Assembly: GCF_000720325.1 (NCBI RefSeq)
Contig: NZ_JOJM01000016.1
Location: 62,001-126,000 of the forward strand
Length of the DNA: 64,000 nt
From: Streptomyces sp. NRRL B-1347
Lineage (GTDB): Bacteria > Actinomycetota > Actinomycetes > Streptomycetales > Streptomycetaceae
Reading direction: 5' to 3'
The position numbers were made by a program, and so were the translations under genes. Below, one piece after another: positions 8,875-17,379 of the stretch. The notes beneath the pieces are model-generated. The model did no database searches and was not told the origin of the DNA. It was given only the letters and a program-made list of their open reading frames with translations. Position 1 is the first letter of the stretch, and every line of letters starts with the position of its first letter.

Positions 8875-9546
8875 GTGCCGACCGCCAAGCCTTCCCCCCG
8901 TGCCCCCGTCCACCACCCCCTCTTCGCCCGTGTCTACGCCCGCGCCAGCGTCGCGGCCGAGCCGGCGATCGCCCCGTACCGCGCGGAGCTGCTCACCGGG
9001 GTCTCCGGCCGCGTCATCGAAGTGGGCGCGGGCAACGGGCTGAACTTCCCGCACTACCCCGCCGCCGTCTCCGAGGTCGTCGCGATCGAACCGGAGCGCC
9101 TGCTGCGCCAGTTGGCCGTGTCGGCGGCGCTGCGCGCGGACGTGCCGGTGGACGTGGTGCCGGGCGCGGCGGAGGCGCTGCCGGTCAAGAGCGAGGCCTT
9201 CGACGTGGCCGTGGCCTCGCTGGTGCTGTGCAGCGTGCGGGACGTGCCACGGGCGCTCGCGGAGCTGCGGCGGGTCCTGCGGCCGGGCGGCGAGCTGCGG
9301 TTCTTCGAGCACGGCCGGGCGCCGGGCACGGCCTTCGCCACGGCCCAGCGAGCCCTGGACCGCACGGTGTGGCCGCTGCTGTTCGGCGGCTGCCACACCG
9401 CGCGGGACCCGGTCGGCGCGCTGCGCGCCGCCGGGTTCGAGATCGGGCCCTACCGCCGGCTCCTGGTGCCCGCGAAGCGCCCGCGCCTGCCCACGTCGCC
9501 CTGTGTGCTCGGCACCGCGTGGCGGCCGGCGGAGGACGGGGCCTGA
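8875..9546 (+). CDS. Class I SAM-dependent methyltransferase
   Basis: A 223-residue UbiE/Methyltransf_11-type protein. Motif I is VIEVGAGNGLNF, the acidic motif II lies in VVAIEPERLL, and the post-I segment LRRVLRPGGELRFFEH is well conserved. GTG at 8875 is chosen because GAGGAGG lies five bases upstream; extending upstream would translate the repeat block. The substrate cannot be told from sequence. It is a single gene, with a convergent VOC gene starting the next unit. Confidence 0.85.
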   Translation: MPTAKPSPRAPVHHPLFARVYARASVAAEPAIAPYRAELLTGVSGRVIEVGAGNGLNFPHYPAAVSEVVAIEPERLLRQLAVSAALRADVPVDVVPGAAEALPVKSEAFDVAVASLVLCSVRDVPRALAELRRVLRPGGELRFFEHGRAPGTAFATAQRALDRTVWPLLFGGCHTARDPVGALRAAGFEIGPYRRLLVPAKRPRLPTSPCVLGTAWRPAEDGA

Positions 9547-9552
9547 GCGGTC

Positions 9553-9915
9553 TCAGAGGGGCTGGACCAGGTTCACCGCGTTGCCGTCGGGGTCCTTGAC
9601 GTGGGCGACCCGCTGGCCCCACGGCATGTCGTTCGGCGGCCCGAGCACCTGGCCGCCGAGGTCCGCCACGGGGCCGAGGAGCGCGTCCACGTCGTCGACC
9701 GTGACGCTGAGCAGCGAGCGCTGCGGCGCGTCCAGCGGGGCCTTCTCGTCGGCGACGATGCCGAGCTCCGACTCCCGTACGCGCAGGCCCACGAAGAACA
9801 CCGGGCCTTCCTCGGGGACGCGGGTGGTCTGCTCGGCGCCGAGCAGCTGGGCGTAGAAGGACTGGAGCCGGATCACGTCCGGGGTGATGAGCACCGGCTG
9901 GATGGTGGCGGGCAT
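9553..9915 (-). CDS. VOC (glyoxalase/bleomycin-resistance fold) protein
   Basis: A 120-residue single-domain VOC protein: MPATIQPVLIT at the start, a central segment EGPVFFVGLRV and the typical end HVKDPDGNAVNLVQP. An AGGAGG site precedes the ATG. VOC proteins bind a metal and act as lyases, dioxygenases or resistance proteins; nothing here fixes the substrate. It converges on the methyltransferase gene with six bases between stops, so the two mRNAs may share terminator sequence. Confidence 0.85.
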   Translation of the reverse strand: MPATIQPVLITPDVIRLQSFYAQLLGAEQTTRVPEEGPVFFVGLRVRESELGIVADEKAPLDAPQRSLLSVTVDDVDALLGPVADLGGQVLGPPNDMPWGQRVAHVKDPDGNAVNLVQPL

Positions 9916-10081
9916 GCCTGGCCTCCTGGGAGTCGTGCACGGGCACGCGGGTGGGGAACGGGCGCGTGGGGGTGACCGGCGCGGGGCACGGAACTCATCG
10001 GTGACCGGCGGGGCGCGTCATGCCGCGGAGCCCGTGGAGCCCGTCACCGACGGACGTGGCACCGGCCCCGGACGCGGCCCG

Positions 10082-10453
10082 TCACCGGCTCCACTGGCGC
10101 AGCTCGTGCGCTATCTCCCGTACGCCCGCCGAGTCCTCCTTCACCAGGCGGGCCAGGTCGCGCACCTGCTCGGGCGAGGTCACGACCTTCACACCGCTCG
10201 CGACGAGGTAGGCGTACGCGACGGACACCGCGAAGAGCGCGTTCGAACGCTCCAGGGCGGGCACGTGCAGGAGCACTTGGAGCAGGGCGGCGGCCCGGTC
10301 GTGCGGGCCCTCGTAGACGGGGACGTCGAAGATCTCGGCCCCGTGCCGGGCCACGGCCGCCGTCAAGGCGCCCCAGTCGGTGACTTGGGGGTCTCCCGGA
10401 GTCTTCTGTTCGGCGACCATCAGGAGCCAGGCGAGGTCGATGCGGAGGTTCAA
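10082..10453 (-). CDS. Fic-family-like toxin of a toxin-antitoxin pair
   Basis: A 123-residue protein matching the small proteins annotated in Streptomyces as Fic-family toxin components (N-terminus MNLRIDLAWLLMVAEQ). The predicted helical layout resembles Doc, but the Fic loop HPFx(D/E)GNxR is replaced by HVPALERSNA: the His and an acidic residue survive while the Gly-Asn pair and Arg positions are altered. It starts three bases after the antitoxin stop on the same strand, antitoxin first. A Doc-like nucleotidyl or phospho transfer activity is an inference and may be lost. Confidence 0.75.
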   Translation of the reverse strand: MNLRIDLAWLLMVAEQKTPGDPQVTDWGALTAAVARHGAEIFDVPVYEGPHDRAAALLQVLLHVPALERSNALFAVSVAYAYLVASGVKVVTSPEQVRDLARLVKEDSAGVREIAHELRQWSR

Positions 10454-10456
10454 GAG

Positions 10457-10684
10457 TCAGCGACGACCTTCGCGGTCCGCGCCGAACTCCTCGGCGAACA
10501 CCTCTTCGTACTGCTTCATGAAGTCGGCGGCGGCCTCCACGAACGTATGGCCGAGCTCGCCGACGTCCTGTTTGACCAGCTCCTCGATGTAGCGGTTCAC
10601 GCTCATGCCGCGGGCCAGGGCGCGCTCGCGCGCGGCCCGGGCGGTGTGCTCGTCCACCCGCACGTTCAGCTGCGTCTTCGCCAT
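10457..10684 (-). CDS. Ribbon-helix-helix antitoxin (HicB/CopG-like)
   Basis: A 75-residue protein. The N-terminal half is a ribbon-helix-helix DNA-binding fold (TQLNVRVDEHTARAA, then GMSVNRYIEELV), and the acidic C-terminal half is the expected toxin-binding part. GAGG precedes the ATG. The gene is first in the operon and a 7-bp-arm palindrome lies just upstream, as expected for an autorepressing antitoxin. Confidence 0.82.
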   Translation of the reverse strand: MAKTQLNVRVDEHTARAARERALARGMSVNRYIEELVKQDVGELGHTFVEAAADFMKQYEEVFAEEFGADREGRR

Positions 10685-10692
10685 GCCCTCAA

Positions 10693-10712
10693 GCTAGCGT
10701 CGCCGCGCTAGC
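10693..10712. promoter_or_regulatory. Palindromic operator of the toxin-antitoxin operon
   Basis: GCTAGCG, six bases, CGCTAGC: a perfect inverted repeat starting nine bases upstream of the antitoxin ATG. On the minus strand TTGTCG and TAGCTT, 18 bases apart, could be the -35 and -10 boxes, so the palindrome covers the core promoter. This suits autoregulation by the ribbon-helix-helix antitoxin; binding is inferred. Confidence 0.6.
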
Positions 10713-10840
10713 ACCGACAAGGGCGCCAGGACCGTGCCCCTTACATACGTCCGGGTGCCCGACCTGCGAGGGATACCGGCCACCGCGCGCCGCCCCTACC
10801 CTCTGAACCCTCTTCACTCCTGCTCTCCACGGAGGCGGCC

Positions 10841-11668
10841 TTGTCCACACCTGCTTCGACGCCGCACGCGGAACGCGCCGAGCCCTCGGGCAGCGCCGCT
10901 CGCGCCCGCGGTCTGACCAAGGCGTACGGCTCGGGCGAGACCGCGGTGATCGCCCTGGACGCGGTGGACGTCGACATCGCGCGCCGCCGGTTCACGGCCG
11001 TGATGGGTCCCTCCGGCTCCGGCAAGTCCACCCTGATGCACACCCTCGCGGGACTCGACTCGGTCTCGGCGGGCCAGGTGTGGCTCGGCGACACCGAGAT
11101 CACCGGCCTGAAGGAGCGCGAGCTGACGCAGCTCAGACGCGACCGGGTGGGCTTCATGTTCCAGTCGTTCAACCTGATCCCGACGCTCAACGCCCGTGAG
11201 AACATCACGCTGCCCATGGACATCGCGGGCAAGCGCCCCGACGGCGAGTGGCTGGAGCACGTCATCGACACGCTCGGCCTGCGCGACCGGCTCCGGCACC
11301 GGCCCGCGCAGCTGTCCGGCGGGCAGCAGCAGCGCGTCGCCTGCGCGCGGGCCCTGGCGTCACGGCCCGAGCTGATCTTCGCCGACGAGCCGACCGGCAA
11401 CCTCGACTCGCGGGCCGGGCTCGAAGTCCTCGGGTTCCTGCGCGACGCCGTGGACGCGCTGGGCCAGACCGTGGTGATGGTCACGCACGACCCGGGCGCC
11501 GCCGCCCACTCCGACCTGGTGCTCTTCCTCGCCGACGGCCGGATCGTGGACCAGATGGACCGGCCGACGGCGGAGACGGTCCTGGAGCGCATGAAGCGGT
11601 TCGACGTGCTGCACGGAGCGCCCCACGACACCGGTGCCGCGCCGCGGCGCACCCCCGACGAGGACTGA
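10841..11668 (+). CDS. ABC transporter ATPase, MacB/LolD type
   Basis: A 275-residue ATPase with Walker A GPSGSGKST, Q-loop FQSFNLIPTL, signature LSGGQQQR, Walker B LIFADEPTGNLDS and the H-loop in VTHD. The DEPTGNLDS form and the partner type place it among ATPases that work with FtsX/MacB permeases. TTG at 10841 is supported by GGAGG about seven bases upstream. A long FtsX-domain permease begins 11 bases downstream. The substrate is unknown; such pairs export lipids, peptides or drugs or act in envelope signalling. Confidence 0.9.
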   Translation: MSTPASTPHAERAEPSGSAARARGLTKAYGSGETAVIALDAVDVDIARRRFTAVMGPSGSGKSTLMHTLAGLDSVSAGQVWLGDTEITGLKERELTQLRRDRVGFMFQSFNLIPTLNARENITLPMDIAGKRPDGEWLEHVIDTLGLRDRLRHRPAQLSGGQQQRVACARALASRPELIFADEPTGNLDSRAGLEVLGFLRDAVDALGQTVVMVTHDPGAAAHSDLVLFLADGRIVDQMDRPTAETVLERMKRFDVLHGAPHDTGAAPRRTPDED

Positions 11669-11679
11669 GGCGGACCGCC

Positions 11680-14250
11680 GTGCTGAAGTCCACGCTCCGG
11701 AGCTTCCTCGCGCACAAGGGCAGGCTCTTCCTCTCCGCGCTCGCCGTGATCCTCTCGGTGGCCTTCGTCGCGGGCAGCCTGATCTTCTCGGACACGGTCA
11801 ACCGCACCTTCGACCGGCTCTTCGCGTCCACATCGGCCGACGTCGCGGTCTCCCCCAAGGACGACAGCGACGAGCGCGTGCCGACCGGGCACACCCCGAC
11901 GCTGCCCGCCGCCGTGGCGAAGGAGGTCGCGAAGGTCGACGGCGTCGCGGCCACGCACGTCGACGCGTCCGTGGAGAACATCACCGTCGTCGACCGCGAC
12001 AACGACCCGGTGGGCCCGACGACCGGCGCCCCCACCATCGCCGTCAACTGGTACGAGACCGAGCGCAGCCCGGTGCGCCTCACCTCGGGCCACGCCCCGC
12101 GCGGCCCCGGTCAGGCCCTGCTGGACGCGGACACGGCCGACAAGAAGGACGTGGAGATCGGCGACCCGCTGACCGTGATCGCCCCGCCCGGCTCCTTCGA
12201 GGTGAAGGTCGTCGGCATCGTCACGTTCCGCACCACCAACCCCGGTGCCGCGCTGCTCTTCCTGGACACCCCGACCGCGCAGACCAAGCTGCTCGGCGAC
12301 GCGGACGCGGCGACGGGCATCGCCGTGGACGCGGCGCCCGGGGTGAGCGACGCGGAGCTGAAGAAGCGCGTCGCCGCCGAACTCGGCTCGACGTACGAGC
12401 TGAAGACCTCGGCCGAGCAGGCCGAGTCCGCCGCCGACGAGCTCGGCGGGTTCCTGGACGTCATCAAGTACGTGATGCTCGGCTTCGCCGGGGTCGCCGT
12501 CCTCGTCGGCGTGTTCCTGATCGTCAACACCTTCTCCATGCTCATCGCGCAGCGCACCCGCGAGCTGGGGCTGCTGCGCGCGCTCGGCGCCGACCGCAGG
12601 CAGGTGCGCCGCTCGGTGCTCATCGAGGCCGTGCTGCTCGGCGTGGTCGGCTCCACCCTGGGGCTCGGCGCCGGGATCGGGCTCGCGGTCGGGCTCATCG
12701 AGCTGATGGGCCTGTTCGGCATGAACCTGAAGTCGACGGAGATGGTGATCGGCTGGCAGACGCCCGTCGCCTCGTACGTCGTGGGCGTCGGCGTCACGTT
12801 CGTCGCGGCGTACCTGCCCGCGCGCCGGGCCGCCCGGGTCTCGCCGATGGCCGCGCTCGCGGACGCGGAGATCGCCGGTGTGGGGCGGCCGTTGAAGCTG
12901 CGGGCGCTCGTCGGGGCCCTGGTCGCGGCGGCCGGCACGGCGGCGCTCGTGGGGTGCGCGGTCGCGGGCGACACCTCGACGTCGGCCTCGCTGCTCGGGC
13001 TCGGCGTCGCCCTCACGCTCGTCGCCATGGTCGTGGCGGGTCCGCTGCTCGTCCGCCCGGTGATCCGGGTGCTCGGCGGTGCCTTCCCCGCGCTCTTCGG
13101 GTCCGTGGGCCGCATGAGCCAGCGCAACGCGCTGCGCAACCCGCGCCGCACGGGCGCGACGGCGGCCGCCCTCATGGTGGGCCTGGCCCTGGTGGGCGGC
13201 CTGTCGGTGGCGAGCGCCTCGATGACGAAGTCGTTCGACGAGCAGATCGACAGGACGCTGGGGGCGGACTTCGTCGTCAACGGCGCCGCCAACCCCTTCG
13301 CCCCGTTCCCCGCCGAGGTCACCGAGAAGGTGCGGAAGACGGAGGGCGCGGGGCTCACCGTCCGCAACCGCTTCGCGACCCTGACGCTGCGCATGCCCGA
13401 CGGCAAGAGCGTGAAGTCCACCGCGGCGGGCTACGACCAGCGGGTCGACGAGGTCCTCAACCTCTCGTACGCGCGCGGCAGTACGGCCCGCGCGCTGGCC
13501 CCCGGACACGTGGCGATGGACAAGGACTTCGCCGAGGAGCACGGCGTGCGCGTCGGTTCGGTGCTGCCCGTGGAGGTCGCGGACCGGCGCAAGGCCGACC
13601 TCACGGTCGGCGCCCTCACCGACATGGACCTCGCGGAGGGCCCCGGCCTGGAGGGCGGGCTCTTCATGGGCCTCGGCACGCTGGAGAAGTACGCGCCCGG
13701 CGGACAGGACGCCACGCTGTACGTCAACGCCGCCGACGGCACGGGCGCCGGCACGCTGCGGGACCGGCTGGAGTCCGTGCTCGACCCGTACCCGCAGTTG
13801 AAGGTGCTCGACCAGGCCGACTACAAGAAGCTGATCCGCGAGCAGATCGCCGTGCTGCTCTACCTCGTGTACGCGCTGCTCGGCCTGGCGATCGTCATCG
13901 CCGTGCTCGGCGTGGTCAACACCCTGGCCCTGTCGGTCGTGGAGCGCACCCGCGAGATCGGGCTGCTGCGCGCGATCGGCCTCGCGCGGCGGCAGCTGCG
14001 GCGCATGATCCGCCTGGAGTCGGTGGTGATCGCGGTGTTCGGCGCGGTGCTCGGCCTCGCGCTCGGCCTGGTGTGGGGCGTGTCGATGCAGCAGGTCCTG
14101 GCGTTGCAGGGGCTGAAGGCGTTCGCGGTGCCGTGGTCGACGATCGTCGCCGTGGTGGTGGGTTCGGTGGTCGTGGGGATCGTGGCGGCGCTGCTCCCGG
14201 CGCTGCGGGCCTCGCGCATGAACGTACTGGAGGCGATCGCGCACGAGTGA
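11680..14250 (+). CDS. ABC transporter permease with two FtsX domains
   Basis: An 856-residue membrane protein. An N-terminal membrane anchor (about residues 18-36) is followed by a MacB-like extracellular domain. Then come a first FtsX four-helix-type block (about residues 265-380, with RTRELGLLRALGADR), further helices, a second extracellular domain, and a second FtsX block near the C-terminus with RTREIGLLRAIGLAR and ending NVLEAIAHE. GTG at 11680 is 11 bases after the ATPase stop. The internal duplication is typical of single-chain actinobacterial FtsX permeases. Confidence 0.9.
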   Translation: MLKSTLRSFLAHKGRLFLSALAVILSVAFVAGSLIFSDTVNRTFDRLFASTSADVAVSPKDDSDERVPTGHTPTLPAAVAKEVAKVDGVAATHVDASVENITVVDRDNDPVGPTTGAPTIAVNWYETERSPVRLTSGHAPRGPGQALLDADTADKKDVEIGDPLTVIAPPGSFEVKVVGIVTFRTTNPGAALLFLDTPTAQTKLLGDADAATGIAVDAAPGVSDAELKKRVAAELGSTYELKTSAEQAESAADELGGFLDVIKYVMLGFAGVAVLVGVFLIVNTFSMLIAQRTRELGLLRALGADRRQVRRSVLIEAVLLGVVGSTLGLGAGIGLAVGLIELMGLFGMNLKSTEMVIGWQTPVASYVVGVGVTFVAAYLPARRAARVSPMAALADAEIAGVGRPLKLRALVGALVAAAGTAALVGCAVAGDTSTSASLLGLGVALTLVAMVVAGPLLVRPVIRVLGGAFPALFGSVGRMSQRNALRNPRRTGATAAALMVGLALVGGLSVASASMTKSFDEQIDRTLGADFVVNGAANPFAPFPAEVTEKVRKTEGAGLTVRNRFATLTLRMPDGKSVKSTAAGYDQRVDEVLNLSYARGSTARALAPGHVAMDKDFAEEHGVRVGSVLPVEVADRRKADLTVGALTDMDLAEGPGLEGGLFMGLGTLEKYAPGGQDATLYVNAADGTGAGTLRDRLESVLDPYPQLKVLDQADYKKLIREQIAVLLYLVYALLGLAIVIAVLGVVNTLALSVVERTREIGLLRAIGLARRQLRRMIRLESVVIAVFGAVLGLALGLVWGVSMQQVLALQGLKAFAVPWSTIVAVVVGSVVVGIVAALLPALRASRMNVLEAIAHE

Positions 14251-14307
14251 CGGGCCTGGCGGCCGGTACCGTCGACGGAGCAGGGGAACTCGGGGGCAGG
14301 GGTACGC

Positions 14308-14367
14308 GGGGCACGGACACGTGGGGCACGGACACGTGGGGCACGGGCACGTGGGGCACGGGCACAC
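14308..14367. repeat. Four 15-bp tandem repeats
   Basis: GGGGCACGGACACGT occurs at 14308 and 14323, then two copies with A changed to G (the last also differing at its end) to 14367. The array sits between the FtsX permease stop and the LLM oxidoreductase start and fills about a third of that gap. It is translated in neither neighbour. Function unknown; it could arise by replication slippage. Confidence 0.8.
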
Positions 14368-14416
14368 GGAGGCAGGGCTCGCGCCCCCCCAACCGCGCGA
14401 CAGGTGAGGAGAGTTC

Positions 14417-15307
14417 ATGACCAGGCCGTTCCGGTTCGGCGTCACCATGATGACCCCCTCGGCGGGGGACGAGTGGCGCAAGAAGTGCCGCCGGGCTGAA
14501 GAGCTCGGCTACGACGTGATTCTGGTCCCCGACCATCTGGGGAAGCCCGCGCCGTTCCCCGCCCTCGTCGCGGCGGCCGAGGCCACGGAGCGGCCGCGGG
14601 TGGGCACCTTCGTCCTCAACGCCGGGTTCTGGAACGCCGCGCTGCTCGCCCGCGAGGTCGCCACCACGGACGCGCTCACCGGCGGCAGGCTCGAACTGGG
14701 GCTCGGCACCGGGTACGTCCAGGCGGAGTTCGACGCGGCGGGCCTGCCGTGGCCCACGCCGGGCGAGCGCGTGTCCCATCTGGCCCGCACGGTCGAGGAG
14801 TTGGACCGCCTGCTCACCTCGCCGGAGCACCAGCCGGAGCCCCGGCAGCGGCCGCGCCCGCCGCTGCTGGTCGGCGGCGACGGCGACCGCGTCCTGAAGG
14901 TGACCGCCGAACACGCCGACATCGCGGCGTTCACCGGTACGCGCGCGGTCCCGGGCGACCCGGGCGGCAAGCTGGCCGTCCTCACGGCGGACGCCGTGGG
15001 CGAGCGCGTGGCGGCGTACCGGCGCTTCGCCGCGGGGCGCTCCGCCCCCGCCGAGCTGAACCTCCTGATCCAGGTGGTCGAGGAGACCCCGGACCGGCGG
15101 GCCACCATCCGGCCCTCCCTCGGGCTCCTCCCGCACCTCACCGAGGACGAGGCCCTGGACGCGCCGATCTTCCTGCTCGGCACGGTCCGGCAGATGGCCG
15201 AGCAGCTGCGCGCCCAGCGGGAGCGGTACGGCTTCTCGTACCTCACGGTCCTGGAGCCGAGCCTGGAGGCGTTCGGTCCGGTCATCGAGGAGTTGCGCGG
15301 CGAGTGA
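14417..15307 (+). CDS. LLM-class F420-dependent oxidoreductase
   Basis: A 296-residue bacterial luciferase-like (TIM barrel) protein. It starts FRFGVTM, has the segment ALTGGRLELGLGTGY and the later RPPLLVGGDGDRVL, all common in the F420-dependent LLM branch of actinobacteria. AGGAGAG precedes the ATG. The segment TEDEALDAPIFLLGTVRQMAEQL near the C-terminus is typical of this subfamily. Substrate unknown. Confidence 0.87.
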   Translation: MTRPFRFGVTMMTPSAGDEWRKKCRRAEELGYDVILVPDHLGKPAPFPALVAAAEATERPRVGTFVLNAGFWNAALLAREVATTDALTGGRLELGLGTGYVQAEFDAAGLPWPTPGERVSHLARTVEELDRLLTSPEHQPEPRQRPRPPLLVGGDGDRVLKVTAEHADIAAFTGTRAVPGDPGGKLAVLTADAVGERVAAYRRFAAGRSAPAELNLLIQVVEETPDRRATIRPSLGLLPHLTEDEALDAPIFLLGTVRQMAEQLRAQRERYGFSYLTVLEPSLEAFGPVIEELRGE

Positions 15308-15373
15308 CGCGTACCGCTGTCCGGATTTTGGAATTCCGGGTGGTGGGGCCGCGTCCGGTGATGGGATGCGGCC

Positions 15374-15799
15374 ATGGATGATCTACGCATTCGACCCGCC
15401 ACACCCGCCGACCTGGACGCGGTCCTCGCCTTCTGGAAGGTGGCCGCGGAGGGCACGAGCATCAGCGACGACCGCTCGGGGGTGGAGTGGCTCGTGGCCC
15501 GGGACCCCGACGCCCTGCTCCTCGCCGAGCTCGACGGCGAGCTCGTCGGCACGGTGATCGCGGGCTTCGACGGCTGGCGGTGCCATCTGTACCGGCTCGC
15601 CGTACACCCGGACCAGCGGCGGCGCGGGATCGGCTCGGCGCTGCTCGCGGCGGCGGAGGAGCGGTTCGCGGCGCTCGGCGGACGCCGCGCGGACGCCATG
15701 GTGCTCAACCGCAACGAGCGGGCCCATCACGCCTGGCACGCGGCCGGGTACGCGCCGGAGCCGCAGTGGAGCCGCTGGGTGAAGCACCTCGGCGAGTGA
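15374..15799 (+). CDS. GNAT family N-acetyltransferase
   Basis: A 141-residue single-domain GNAT. The acetyl-CoA pyrophosphate loop is VHPDQRRRGIGSALL (Q/RxxGxG/A form). The C-terminal strand region has NERAHHAWHAAGYAP, typical of acetyltransferases acting on small amines or protein N-termini. It follows the LLM gene by 66 bases on the same strand and might be co-transcribed. Substrate unknown. Confidence 0.87.
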   Translation: MDDLRIRPATPADLDAVLAFWKVAAEGTSISDDRSGVEWLVARDPDALLLAELDGELVGTVIAGFDGWRCHLYRLAVHPDQRRRGIGSALLAAAEERFAALGGRRADAMVLNRNERAHHAWHAAGYAPEPQWSRWVKHLGE

Positions 15800-15907
15800 C
15801 GCTTCGCTAATTTTGGCTACGGAGTGTCATGCTCGCGGTAGCGCTTTGCTGGTCCTTTAACATGAATGGTCCCCTGCACCCCCGACGAAAGGTGTGAGCG
15901 TCCGCCC

Positions 15908-15985
15908 ATGGGCGAGCCTCCCAGTACCCGACATCGCGCATTCACCACGCCCCTGGCCGATCATGGGACGGAGGTGACCCGATGA
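15908..15985 (+). CDS. Possible 25-residue leader peptide upstream of CNNM gene
   Basis: ATG at 15908 opens a 25-codon frame (begins MGEPPSTRHR) whose TGA overlaps the ATG of the downstream CNNM gene (ATGA at 15982-15985). An AAAGGTG site lies upstream, further away than ideal. The overlap is what a translationally coupled leader would show. The downstream gene also has its own GGAGGTGA site, so the leader is not needed for initiation. It could be chance. Confidence 0.3.
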   Translation: MGEPPSTRHRAFTTPLADHGTEVTR

Positions 15986-17379
15986 CCGAAGTGCTCCTGC
16001 TCCTCGTGGCGGTGCTGCTCTCGCTCGCGTGCGGCGTCTTCGTCGCGGCCGAGTTCTCGCTCACCACCGTCGAGCGCAGCGAACTTGAGAGCGCGGCGGA
16101 GCGCGGCGAGCGCGGCGCCGAGAGCGCCCTCAAGGCGGTCAAGAACCTCACCTTCCAGCTCTCCGGCGCACAGCTCGGCATCACCGTGACCGGCCTCGTC
16201 GTCGGCATGCTCGCCAAGCCCGCGATCGGCGACCTGATCGAGGGCCCGCTCGGCTCCGTCGGCGTTCCCGACGCGGCCGCTTCGACCGTCGCCCTCATGC
16301 TCGGCACGGCGCTCTCCACCGTCTTCCTGATGGTCGTCGGCGAGCTGGTGCCCAAGAACTGGGCGATCTCATCGCCGCTGCCCATCGCCAAGCGCGTCGC
16401 GACCCCGCAGCGGATCTTCAGCGCGGCCTTCCGGCCCTTCATCACGCACCTGAACAACACCGCGAACCGCGCCGTGCGCCGCATGGGCATGGAGCCCGCC
16501 GAGGAGCTCGCCTCCGCGCGCGGCCCCAAGGAGCTCGCGGCCCTGGCCCGGCACTCCGCCAAGGAGGGCGCCCTGGAGGCGGAGGCCGCCGAGCGGTTCA
16601 TGCGCACGCTGAACCTCGCCGACCTGACCGCCGAGAACGTGATGACGCCACGCGTCCAGGTCGTGGCCCTGGAGGCCCAGGCCACCTGCCAGGACGTCGC
16701 CAACGCGACCCGCGGGACCGGCCTGTCCCGCTTCCCCGTCTACCAGGGCTCCCTCGACGCGGTCGTCGGCGTCGTCCACATCAAGGACGTCATCGCGCTG
16801 CCCGCCGAGCGCAGGCCCCGCCTGCCCGTCCGCGAGCTCATGCGCGAGCCGCTGCTCGTACCGGAGTCCCTGACCGTCGACCGGCTGCTCGACCGGCTTT
16901 CGGGCAAGCGCACCATGGCCGTCGTCATCGACGAGTACGGCGGCACCGCGGGCGTCGCCACCCTGGAGGACATCGTCGAGGAAGTCGTCGGCGAGGTGCA
17001 CGACGAGCACGACCCGCACGAGACGCCCGACCTGGCCGCGGTCGGCACCGACGAGGACGGCCGCGAGCTGTACTCGGCGGACGGCGCGGCCCGCACCGAC
17101 GAGCTGGCCCGCGTGGGCCTGCGCGTGCCGGACGGCCCGTACGAGACCCTCGCCGGAGTCGTCGCGACCGAGCTCGGCCGCATCCCCGCCGTCGGCGACC
17201 GCGTCGACGTCGGCGGCTGGCACCTGGAAGTCGTCGACGCCAGCGGCCGCCGCGCCGCGCGCGTGCTGCTGCACGCCCCGGTGCCGACCGACGAAGCGAA
17301 CGAGAACGGCACCGGCGACAAGAGCGGCGGGACCCGACAGCACCGTGCGCACCTCAAGAAGGGGAAGGACGAGCGATGA
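15982..17379 (+). CDS. CNNM/CBS-domain (hemolysin C/CorC-type) membrane protein
   Basis: A 465-residue protein with the CNNM transmembrane domain (about residues 1-190; three or four helices, with EFSLTTVERS and GELVPKNWAI). Two CBS domains follow (about 205-345, with VMTPRVQ, LSRFPVYQG and VIDEYGGTAGV) and then a CorC_HlyC C-terminal domain. Relatives are linked to Mg2+/Co2+ movement rather than haemolysis. GGAGGTGA precedes the ATG. The C-terminus is a Lys/Arg-rich tail. It overlaps the next CNNM gene by ATGA. Confidence 0.9.
   Translation: MTEVLLLLVAVLLSLACGVFVAAEFSLTTVERSELESAAERGERGAESALKAVKNLTFQLSGAQLGITVTGLVVGMLAKPAIGDLIEGPLGSVGVPDAAASTVALMLGTALSTVFLMVVGELVPKNWAISSPLPIAKRVATPQRIFSAAFRPFITHLNNTANRAVRRMGMEPAEELASARGPKELAALARHSAKEGALEAEAAERFMRTLNLADLTAENVMTPRVQVVALEAQATCQDVANATRGTGLSRFPVYQGSLDAVVGVVHIKDVIALPAERRPRLPVRELMREPLLVPESLTVDRLLDRLSGKRTMAVVIDEYGGTAGVATLEDIVEEVVGEVHDEHDPHETPDLAAVGTDEDGRELYSADGAARTDELARVGLRVPDGPYETLAGVVATELGRIPAVGDRVDVGGWHLEVVDASGRRAARVLLHAPVPTDEANENGTGDKSGGTRQHRAHLKKGKDER

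Noticed and set aside
10741..14481. A 1246-codon open frame antisense to the ABC exporter genes
   Set aside because: It is the mirror of GC-rich coding DNA; the plus-strand genes have full domain signatures and proper starts.
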